Below, one piece after another: positions 1 through 4,478 of a stretch of 5,470 nt of DNA. The position numbers and the translations under genes are program-made. Below the pieces are notes generated by a model, which was given only the letters and a program-made list of their open reading frames with translations, made no database searches and was not told the DNA's origin. The DNA comes from Alistipes sp. GTDB taxonomy: Bacteria > Bacteroidota > Bacteroidia > Bacteroidales > Rikenellaceae. Each line of letters starts with the position of its first letter. Positions within the stretch are counted from its first letter, which is position 1. The DNA lies in contig JAFOXS010000089.1 in NCBI GenBank assembly GCA_017391665.1, positions 1 to 5,470 on the forward strand. Reading direction: 5' to 3'.

Positions 1-2
1 CC

Positions 3-68
3 GAGCGTCAGCCTATCCCGCACTGCGAAAGTTTGTGGATCAAGGGCGGCGTGCAGGCGGAGGGTTAA
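3..68 (+). CDS. 3' end of an unidentified protein-coding gene (partial)
   Basis: This is the only reading frame at the left edge that looks like a real C-terminus. Twenty-one codons run from the window edge to a TAA stop at 66-68, and the peptide ends in SLWIKGGVQAEG. Third codon positions are mostly G or C, as in the complete genes of this window, and no competing minus-strand start is visible here. The gene begins outside the window. I do not recognise the tail and cannot assign a family. It converges on the acyltransferase operon. The fragment is short, so it could still be a chance open frame. Confidence 0.5.
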   Translation, partial: ERQPIPHCESLWIKGGVQAEG

Positions 69-116
69 AAAATGATGACCTTTTGATGGCTTTCAAAAGT
101 GCGTAGCAATCATTTT
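69..116 (-). terminator. Candidate intrinsic terminator, possibly bidirectional
   Basis: An imperfect hairpin begins right after the stop of the partial plus-strand gene. The outer arms AAAATGAT (69-76) and ATCATTTT (109-116) are exact complements. An inner stem pairs CTTTTGA (80-86) with TCAAAAG (93-99) around a 6-nt loop. Read on the minus strand the hairpin ends in a run of six T (complement of 67-72), so it could stop transcripts from the reductase/acyltransferase operon, although it lies about 175 nt beyond that operon's last stop. The outer stem is AT-rich and the unpaired bulges are large, so it may instead be part of a dispersed repeat. Confidence 0.35.
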
Positions 117-167
117 ACCGACGACAAACGGCGACCCCACAAATTTCGCCTTGCGGCACATTTGGGC

Positions 168-194
168 TCCACCTTTTGGGTGACAAAAGGTGGA
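168..194. repeat. Perfect 11-bp hairpin, TCCACC-TTTTG type
   Basis: TCCACCTTTTG (168-178) is exactly complementary to CAAAAGGTGGA (184-194) around a 5-nt loop. No T-run follows on either strand, so it is not a standard terminator. It resembles the hairpin at 3392-3413 in its design: CCAC plus a T-run, a short loop, then an A-run plus GTGG. This suggests, without proof, a dispersed intergenic hairpin family. Confidence 0.6.
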
Positions 195-210
195 TACATC
201 TTGAGATGTA
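195..210. repeat. Compact dyad abutting the preceding hairpin
   Basis: TACATCT (195-201) and AGATGTA (204-210) are exact complements separated by two bases. The dyad starts directly after the 11-bp hairpin at 168-194, giving two adjacent palindromes between convergent genes. It could be a protein-binding dyad or part of a larger repeat. Confidence 0.4.
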
Positions 211-246
211 GGTCTATCGTATAAGGGGAATAATGTCAATCGCACC

Positions 247-287
247 ATTACAGTAGTGCGGGGGCTGTAATAGACGTAATCTGTAAT
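247..287. repeat. Degenerate ATTACA/TGTAAT element after the acyltransferase gene
   Basis: ATTACAG (247-253) is exactly complementary to CTGTAAT (265-271), with a loop containing five consecutive G. A second CTGTAAT lies at 281-287. CGCAC (241-245) and GTGCG (256-260) form an alternative stem. The layout, ATTACA then a G-run then TGTAAT copies, looks like an eroded relative of the GTTACA/TGTAAC arrays elsewhere in the window with one base of the hexamer changed. It starts about 4 nt beyond the acyltransferase stop, so it would be transcribed in that mRNA's 3' tail. Confidence 0.4.
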
Positions 288-291
288 TTTT

Positions 292-1416
292 TTACGCCTT
301 GAGATATATCTTTTTGCGGTGCATGATCCACAGTATGAGAAAGATCGTGCCGACATGGCAGATGGTGAGCAGCACCTGATACCAGTCGCCCATATACTGC
401 TCCAGACCATACAGCAGCGAGTTGGCAATGCCACGGAAGTTGAAAATCTGCGCCAGTATATATGCTACAATGGAGTTCATGCCATAGACCTTGAGCCACT
501 CGCTCTGGCGGGTGTATCCCTTGCAATCGACCAGATAGTAGGCTATACCCATCAGAATGAACGATATGCCTGCGGCAAAGAGCGCCATCGAGCTTGTCCA
601 TATAATCTTCACTATAGGCATCCATATGCTCCACACGAGCGCCACAGCCACCATAGCGGCACCCGCTACGAACAGCACCTTGAGCTTGCGGCTATCCTCC
701 CATCGGCTCTTGAGGATGTGACCTGCCAGCATACCGCTGATGCCCGTCACGGCAAAGGTCAGCGAGCTCAGAATCCACGTATAGTGATAGCCTGCATCCC
801 ACACCACAACGCCATTCTCTACCGTAGCATGATCCCTCCAGCGACCCAGCACCAGACGGTCGATACCCTCGGCGAGGTTGCCATCGGGGGTGTAGTCGCC
901 CAAGCCAAAGCCACCAACAGAGAACAACTCCATAGCCGCCCAGTAGCCCAAGAGCAGCACCACGGCAGCTATGATCTGCGTGCGTACACGAGTGAAGAGG
1001 TACAACACCGCGGCAGCGGCATAGGCTACGGCGATAGCTTGCAATGTATTGGTGTAGAGGTATATGCGATCTGGATCAAGAGCCAGCAGGTTGCCCTGAC
1101 ACATCATGCCGAAGATCCACAGCACCACAACGCGACGCGCTATGCGCCACAGTGCCTCACGATGAGTGGACTCGCCACGGCGGTAATGCTCCAGCGCAAA
1201 GGGAATCGTAATGCCCGACATGAACATGAACAGCGGCATGATGATATCCCACGGTGCGAAACCCTCCCACTCGACATGGTGGAAGATCCACATCGAGGAG
1301 TTGAGCCACTCCCAGTTGGCGGCGCGTGCTATGGCATTTACTACGGGGCCCAGTGCCAGAAGGAAAAAGAGGTCGGCACCACGCAGTACATCGAGGCTGG
1401 CAAGACGTCGTTTCAT
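292..1416 (-). CDS. HGSNAT/DUF5009-family membrane acyltransferase
   Basis: The 374-residue polytopic membrane protein resembles the catalytic domain of heparan-alpha-glucosaminide N-acetyltransferase (HGSNAT, COG4299/DUF5009). The family signature is clear: RLASLDVLRG at residues 4-13, then HHVEWEGFAPWDIIMPLF at 46-63. H47 aligns by eye with the active-site His of the human enzyme's HxxWNG motif. Further family-like blocks are TLQAIAVAY (124-132), KIIWTSSMALFAAG (270-283) and YGMNSIVAY (311-319). About ten hydrophobic helices are visible. Family members transfer acetyl from cytoplasmic acetyl-CoA to amino-sugar or glycan substrates across the membrane; the acceptor here is unknown. The ATG lies 18 nt after the reductase stop, so the two are probably co-transcribed. 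No Shine-Dalgarno sequence is seen. The family call is firm and the substrate open. Confidence 0.88.
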   Translation of the reverse strand: MKRRLASLDVLRGADLFFLLALGPVVNAIARAANWEWLNSSMWIFHHVEWEGFAPWDIIMPLFMFMSGITIPFALEHYRRGESTHREALWRIARRVVVLWIFGMMCQGNLLALDPDRIYLYTNTLQAIAVAYAAAAVLYLFTRVRTQIIAAVVLLLGYWAAMELFSVGGFGLGDYTPDGNLAEGIDRLVLGRWRDHATVENGVVVWDAGYHYTWILSSLTFAVTGISGMLAGHILKSRWEDSRKLKVLFVAGAAMVAVALVWSIWMPIVKIIWTSSMALFAAGISFILMGIAYYLVDCKGYTRQSEWLKVYGMNSIVAYILAQIFNFRGIANSLLYGLEQYMGDWYQVLLTICHVGTIFLILWIMHRKKIYLKA

Positions 1417-1434
1417 AGGTTGTCGGTTTTCGGG

Positions 1435-2253
1435 TTATTTGAATGGCGAGTCGGGCTCCTTCGACATCACCCAGTAGAAGAGCTTATCCACCAGGCCAGG
1501 GGCAAACTTCTTCACAAAGTGTGTAGCGCGACCCTCAGCCTCCATCAGGCACAATCGTTTGCGGCGTGCTATGCCGCGTGCCACAATGTGAGCCACCTGC
1601 TCGGCGGTCATCATCTTACCCTCCTCGCGAGGTGTTGAGCCCTGCTGCGAGCCATCGGCCGTCAGAGCCGAGAAGCGTACGTTAGAGGCGGTGAAGCCCG
1701 GGCAGGCAACCATAACGTGCAGACCCTTCTTCAGATTCTCGATGCGGACGGTTTCGAGAAATCCTGTCATGGCAAACTTCGATGCCGAGTAACCCGTACG
1801 TCCGGGCAGACCATGAATACCCGCAACGGATGAGATACCCACCAGCGAGCCCTTCGACTGCTGCAGGTAGGGTAGAGCATACTTGGTGCAATATACCGTG
1901 CCCCAGAAGTTTACATCCATCAGTCGGTGCAGTACGCTAAGGTCCAAATCGTCGAACAGCGCACGCATCGAGATACCTGCGTTGCAGATCAGAACGTCGA
2001 TGCCGCCGAACTTTTCTACTGCGGTTTGGATCAATCGCTGGCAATCCTCAGCCTTTGTTACGTCGCACTCCGACCATGCGGCCTTGCCACCCTTTGACTC
2101 TATCTCGCGGCACATCTCACGAAGCTTGTCAGCCTGACGTGCTCCCAACACTACCTTAGCTCCCATCGCGGCATATTCGCGTGCCATAGCGGCACCGATA
2201 CCCGACGATGCTCCGGTGATTACCACCGTCTTACCATTTAGTTTGTTGCTCAT
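1435..2253 (-). CDS. Short-chain dehydrogenase/reductase (classical SDR)
   Basis: This 272-residue protein is a soluble NAD(P)-dependent oxidoreductase with a Rossmann fold. All classical SDR landmarks are present: the glycine-rich loop TGASSGIG (13-20), DV (64-65), NAG (91-93), N115, catalytic S142 and the YSASK motif with Y155 and K159, so it should be active. Arginine at residue 39, at the end of the second beta strand, favours NADP(H) over NAD(H) by family precedent. PG at the usual position after the catalytic helix (CPGFTASNV) is also typical. The substrate cannot be read from sequence. It is the first gene of a minus-strand operon with the membrane acyltransferase. Its ATG sits roughly 20-25 nt below a probable TATATTTG promoter box, giving a short leader. 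Confidence 0.93.
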   Translation of the reverse strand: MSNKLNGKTVVITGASSGIGAAMAREYAAMGAKVVLGARQADKLREMCREIESKGGKAAWSECDVTKAEDCQRLIQTAVEKFGGIDVLICNAGISMRALFDDLDLSVLHRLMDVNFWGTVYCTKYALPYLQQSKGSLVGISSVAGIHGLPGRTGYSASKFAMTGFLETVRIENLKKGLHVMVACPGFTASNVRFSALTADGSQQGSTPREEGKMMTAEQVAHIVARGIARRKRLCLMEAEGRATHFVKKFAPGLVDKLFYWVMSKEPDSPFK

Positions 2254-2282
2254 ATATTGGTTGTTAATTTTCTACTTACTGA

Positions 2283-2290
2283 CAAATATA
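2283..2290 (-). promoter_or_regulatory. -7 box of the reductase/acyltransferase operon
   Basis: On the minus strand this reads TATATTTG, an exact match to the Bacteroidetes -7 consensus TAnnTTTG, 29 nt before the reductase ATG. That would place the transcription start near 2275-2277. No good TTTG -33 box is visible at the usual distance; that space is occupied by the terminator hairpin of the upstream hydrolase gene. Confidence 0.55.
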
Positions 2291-2292
2291 CG

Positions 2293-2323
2293 AAAAAAAA
2301 GATGAAAGAGGCTATCTTTCATC
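2293..2323 (-). terminator. Intrinsic terminator of the MBL-fold hydrolase gene
   Basis: A 9-bp stem, GATGAAAGA (2301-2309) with TCTTTCATC (2315-2323) around a 5-nt loop, is followed on the minus strand by eight consecutive T (complement of 2293-2300). This is the normal form of a factor-independent terminator, though the stem is fairly AT-rich. It lies about 120 nt beyond the hydrolase stop and two bases before the -7 box of the next operon. A second dyad, CATAAT (2324-2329) and ATTATG (2333-2338), adjoins the hairpin on its upstream side. Confidence 0.65.
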
Positions 2324-2342
2324 CATAATCTTATTATGCGTA

Positions 2343-2441
2343 GTTACAGTTACACCAGTTACACGAGTTACACCCCCTGTAACAGTGTAACAGTGTAACG
2401 CCTGTAACAGTGTAACGCCTGTAACTCTGTAACTCTGTAAC
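2343..2441 (-). repeat. GTTACA/TGTAAC bipolar array, copy 1
   Basis: On the plus strand four GTTACA hexamers start at 2343, 2349, 2358 and 2367. After a centre of five C, eight TGTAAC hexamers start at 2378, 2386, 2394, 2403, 2411, 2420, 2428 and 2436. The innermost pair forms a 6-bp stem with a 5-nt loop, and many alternative pairings are possible. Read on the minus strand, the order is a long arm with 8-9 nt periods, a GGGGG centre, then a short arm with steps 9, 9 and 6. That is the architecture of copies 2 and 3. It begins one base after the hydrolase stop codon, so it should form the 3' untranslated part of that mRNA. Confidence 0.85.
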
Positions 2442-2442
2442 G

Positions 2443-3219
2443 CTACAACTCTATTACCATACCATCGTAGCCCAGCTCTACGCCCTGGGGCAGTCGCTCG
2501 GGCGAGGCGGCGTGGTGTCCAATCTCGTGCGAGAGGTGAGTAAGTATAGTACGACGTGGCTTGACACGCTCGGCTATGGCCGTAGCCTCCTCTACATTAA
2601 AGTGTGAGGGGTGTGGCTCCCAGCGCAGGGCATTTATAACGAGCACCTCTACGCCCTTGAGCTTCTCTAATTCGCTGGGGTCTATCTCCTTAAAATCAGT
2701 CATATACGCCAGCTTTCCAATACGGTAACCCGTAACATTGAAGCGCGTAGAGTGACGTCCCGCTATGGGCGTAATCTCCACTCCTTTTATGGTAAAGGGT
2801 GTTACGCCGTCAATCTCGTGCAGGCGTATCTCTGGTACTCCACGATACTTATCCTCGACGAAGGCATAGTCGAAGTCCTTACGCACCGTGGCGGCAGTAC
2901 GCTCGGTAGCGTAGATATCTACTACACGTATGATAGGGTAGTCAACAAAGTTGAATGCACGTACATCGTCCAAACCTGCGGTATGGTCTTTATGTTCGTG
3001 TGTGAGTAGTATGGCGTCTAACTGTCTCACGCCCGTGCGTAGCATCTGCTCGCGGAAGTCGGGACCGCAGTCGATTACAAGACGCAGGTCATCTACCTCC
3101 AGCATAGCCGACGTGCGCAGTCGCTTGTCGTGGCTGTCGGTGGAACGGCACACCTCGCAACGGCAACCAATAGTGGGTACGCCCTGCGATGTTCCGGTGC
3201 CTAAGAGTGTGAGTTTCAT
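2443..3219 (-). CDS. MBL-fold metallo-hydrolase, PhnP-like phosphodiesterase
   Basis: This 258-residue cytoplasmic enzyme has the metallo-beta-lactamase fold. It opens with LGTGTSQGVPTIGC (6-19) and a cysteine cluster C19-x-C21-xx-C24, which in E. coli PhnP helps hold a structural zinc. The di-metal site is HEHKDH (74-79), H156, D175 and H228, with H206 in the family-typical segment ALRWEPHPSHFNVEEA. PhnP hydrolyses phosphoribosyl 1,2-cyclic phosphate in phosphonate breakdown, but no phn gene is present here, so another cyclic or phosphodiester substrate is equally likely. It is monocistronic: a terminator follows, and the next gene upstream points the other way. The ATG at 3217-3219 starts exactly at the conserved first beta strand. 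GTTACA arrays flank it on both sides. Confidence 0.88.
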   Translation of the reverse strand: MKLTLLGTGTSQGVPTIGCRCEVCRSTDSHDKRLRTSAMLEVDDLRLVIDCGPDFREQMLRTGVRQLDAILLTHEHKDHTAGLDDVRAFNFVDYPIIRVVDIYATERTAATVRKDFDYAFVEDKYRGVPEIRLHEIDGVTPFTIKGVEITPIAGRHSTRFNVTGYRIGKLAYMTDFKEIDPSELEKLKGVEVLVINALRWEPHPSHFNVEEATAIAERVKPRRTILTHLSHEIGHHAASPERLPQGVELGYDGMVIEL

Positions 3220-3224
3220 ACTTT

Positions 3225-3240
3225 ATATATTTGAATATAT
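3225..3240. promoter_or_regulatory. AT-rich dyad at the hydrolase start, possible operator or promoter
   Basis: ATATATT (3225-3231) and AATATAT (3234-3240) are exact complements around TG, centred about 13 nt upstream of the hydrolase ATG. The plus strand contains TATATTTG (3226-3233), a perfect TAnnTTTG, while the minus strand, the one that would serve the hydrolase, offers only the weaker TATATTCA. It may be part of the hydrolase promoter, a repressor site, or chance in AT-rich DNA. Confidence 0.3.
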
Positions 3241-3306
3241 TATTTACTCTGCGTGTCTGCTTGGCCGTATGGCTACACGCCCGAGTATGGTTGTATATAT
3301 ATTATA

Positions 3307-3372
3307 ATTACACGAGTTACAGAGTTACAGAGTTACAGGGGGTGTAACTGGTGTAACTGGTGTAACTGTAAC
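3307..3372 (+). repeat. GTTACA/TGTAAC bipolar array, copy 2
   Basis: One ATTACA (3307) and three GTTACA hexamers (3316, 3324, 3332) lead into a centre of five G. Four TGTAAC hexamers follow, starting at 3343, 3352, 3361 and 3367. The innermost pair forms GTTACAGGGGGTGTAAC, a 6-bp stem with a 5-nt loop. Right-arm steps are 9, 9 and 6, identical to the minus-strand reading of copy 1, and even some spacers agree (TGG, GA). Copy 2 lies upstream of the hydrolase gene in the opposite orientation to copy 1. Confidence 0.85.
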
Positions 3373-3391
3373 AAGTATCTTTTCTCTTAAT

Positions 3392-3413
3392 CCACTTTTT
3401 GTGGAAAAAGTGG
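3392..3413. repeat. Perfect 9-bp hairpin between two arrays
   Basis: CCACTTTTT (3392-3400) is exactly complementary to AAAAAGTGG (3405-3413) around a GTGG loop. It lies in the 72-nt spacer between array copies 2 and 3. The T-run is inside the stem, not after it, so it does not look like a terminator. It is close in design to the hairpin at 168-194. Confidence 0.55.
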
Positions 3414-3444
3414 CAGAAAAAGAATTCACACAGACAAGAGCGCT

Positions 3445-3524
3445 GTTACACTGTTACAGTTGTTACACTGTTACACTGTTACAAGGGGTGTAACACGTGT
3501 AACTGTTGTAACTGTAACTGTAAC
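3445..3524 (+). repeat. GTTACA/TGTAAC bipolar array, copy 3
   Basis: Five exact GTTACA hexamers start at 3445, 3453, 3462, 3470 and 3478. The centre is AGGGG, followed by five exact TGTAAC hexamers at 3489, 3498, 3507, 3513 and 3519. Left-arm steps are 8, 9, 8 and 8; right-arm steps are 9, 9, 6 and 6. Copies 1 and 2 show the same asymmetry between the arms. It lies just upstream of the prenyltransferase promoter, so it could influence that operon as a binding-site array or as DNA structure; this is inference only. Confidence 0.85.
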
Positions 3525-3526
3525 CC

Positions 3527-3561
3527 ATCTTTGATCTTTGATCTTTTATCTTTTATCTTTA
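3527..3561 (+). repeat. Five-copy 7-bp tandem repeat (ATCTTTK)
   Basis: Five head-to-tail heptamers occupy 3527-3561: ATCTTTG twice, ATCTTTT twice, then ATCTTTA. After a 6-nt gap the same heptamer recurs at 3568-3574 as part of the -7 box TATCTTTG. The repeat therefore covers the -33 region of the prenyltransferase promoter and supplies extra near-matches to the -7 box at 3547-3554 and 3554-3561. Gain or loss of a unit would shift promoter spacing. Confidence 0.75.
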
Positions 3562-3566
3562 TTTCG

Positions 3567-3574
3567 TATCTTTG
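3567..3574 (+). promoter_or_regulatory. -7 box of the prenyltransferase/permease operon
   Basis: TATCTTTG matches TAnnTTTG exactly, 21 nt before the ATG at 3596, implying a start near 3580 and a leader of about 15 nt. The -33 position falls inside the 7-bp repeat, with only TTTA near 3545-3548. The box overlaps an upstream TTG codon in the prenyltransferase frame and so argues against that codon as the start. Confidence 0.65.
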
Positions 3575-3595
3575 CCGCAGAAAAAATCTTTTGCA

Positions 3596-4474
3596 ATGAA
3601 TACAATTCAGAAATATGCCCGTCTGGTGAAGTTCTCGCACACCATCTTCGCCATGCCCTTTGCTATGTTGTCGTTCACCTATGCCCTGTGGAGCACCCCT
3701 GCGGCTGAGCAGTCTAACCCCTGGTGGTGGCTTACGTTGCTGGTGCAGGTAGTGTTGTGTATGGTCTTTGCCCGCAATGTGGCTATGGGCTTCAACCGCT
3801 GGGCCGACCGCGACATCGACGCGCAGAACCCCCGCACGGCCGACCGTGAGATTCCCGCAGGTGTGGTCAAGCCCCGCGCAGCGCTTATCTTCGTAGTAAT
3901 CAACGCCCTGCTCTTTATCCTTACGGCCTCGACGATCAACACCCTCACGGCTCTGCTCTCGCCCGTGGCGCTGGCCGTAGTGATGGTATATAGCCTCTGC
4001 AAACGATTCACCTCGATGGCGCATATGGTGCTCGGTCTGGCGCTCGGCATCGCCCCCGTGGGTGCCTATATTGCTGTTACGGGAGCCTTCTCGCTTCAGG
4101 CTTGCATCCTCTCGCTCGTCGTATTGACGTGGACCGCAGGATTCGACATAATCTATGCCCTGCAGGACGCCGACTTCGACCGCAAGGCGGGTCTGCACTC
4201 CATACCGGCACGCTTCTCGCCCAGCACATCTCTGATGATAAGCATCGCGCTGCACTGCGTGGCTGTGGCCTCGCTCATATGGTTTGCTACCTATCTGCCG
4301 CAGAGCATCTGGACGTGGGCAGGTGTAGTGGTGTTTGCCTCTATTCTTACGTTAGAGCATGTGCTTGTAACCCCTACTCGCACGCGACACATCGGCATAG
4401 CCTTCGGCACGTTGAACGGTCTGGCGTCGCTCACGCTGGCGGTGTTGGTAATTGTTGGTATGTTATTGGCATAG
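3596..4474 (+). CDS. UbiA-family polyprenyltransferase (4-hydroxybenzoate polyprenyltransferase-like, MqnP type)
   Basis: This 292-residue integral membrane enzyme joins a polyprenyl chain to an aromatic ring. Both Asp-rich motifs that bind Mg-diphosphate are intact: N67-xxx-D71-x-D73-x-D75 within FNRWADRDIDAQNPRTADR, and Y187-xxx-D191-x-D193-x-D195. The N-terminal KFSHTIFAMPFA (12-23) and GLHSIPARF (199-207) mark the UbiA-like subfamily (TIGR01475 type) that includes MqnP of the futalosine menaquinone route, rather than MenA. Eight to nine membrane helices are apparent. Bacteroidales make menaquinone and not ubiquinone, so a naphthoate acceptor is likelier than 4-hydroxybenzoate, but that is inference. 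ATG 3596 is chosen because the longer frame begins with TTG inside the promoter box. The permease gene follows 4 nt after the stop. Confidence 0.9.
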   Translation: MNTIQKYARLVKFSHTIFAMPFAMLSFTYALWSTPAAEQSNPWWWLTLLVQVVLCMVFARNVAMGFNRWADRDIDAQNPRTADREIPAGVVKPRAALIFVVINALLFILTASTINTLTALLSPVALAVVMVYSLCKRFTSMAHMVLGLALGIAPVGAYIAVTGAFSLQACILSLVVLTWTAGFDIIYALQDADFDRKAGLHSIPARFSPSTSLMISIALHCVAVASLIWFATYLPQSIWTWAGVVVFASILTLEHVLVTPTRTRHIGIAFGTLNGLASLTLAVLVIVGMLLA

Positions 4475-4478
4475 AGTG

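Larger units (their letters stand above)
3220..3595. other. Gene-free divergent intergenic region (376 nt)
   Basis: No credible gene lies between the divergent hydrolase and prenyltransferase genes. From left to right it holds an AT-rich dyad next to the hydrolase start, about 65 nt without obvious structure, GTTACA array copy 2, a CCAC-type hairpin, array copy 3, a 7-bp tandem repeat and the prenyltransferase promoter with a short leader. Open frames here, such as the Cys/Asn-rich one at 3399-3599, come from the repeats and are not genes. Confidence 0.8.

Noticed and set aside
93..434. A 113-codon minus-strand open frame
   Set aside because: It overlaps the 3' part of the acyltransferase in another frame and continues into hairpin-rich intergenic DNA; no domain is visible.
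319..1638. A 439-codon plus-strand open frame
   Set aside because: It lies opposite the acyltransferase and the end of the reductase, both with full family motifs. Its product is His/Gln-rich with no recognisable domain, which is typical of an antisense shadow in GC-rich DNA.
2443..3219. RNase Z or a true beta-lactamase
   Set aside because: The LGTGTSQGVP start and the CxCxxC cluster fit the PhnP-like group, and there is no signal peptide as expected for a secreted beta-lactamase.
2343..3524. CRISPR array
   Set aside because: The repeated unit is only 6 bp with 0-3 nt between units, the polarity reverses at the centre, and no cas genes are present.
3572..3595. TTG start extending the prenyltransferase by eight residues
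   Set aside because: The TTG overlaps the -7 box TATCTTTG, so it would not be in the transcript. The ATG at 3596 begins a normal family N-terminus.
3399..3599. A Cys/Asn-rich plus-strand small open frame
   Set aside because: The Cys-Asn pattern is simply the TGTAAC repeat translated. It overlaps the promoter and prenyltransferase start and has no RBS or family likeness.
3479..4255. A 258-codon minus-strand open frame
   Set aside because: It is antisense to the prenyltransferase gene, has low-complexity charged composition, and runs into the repeat array, giving a Gln/Leu-repeat tail.
4452..4478. TTG or GTG starts extending the permease upstream
   Set aside because: They add a non-hydrophobic stub overlapping the prenyltransferase end; ATG 4479 gives the usual start of this transporter type.
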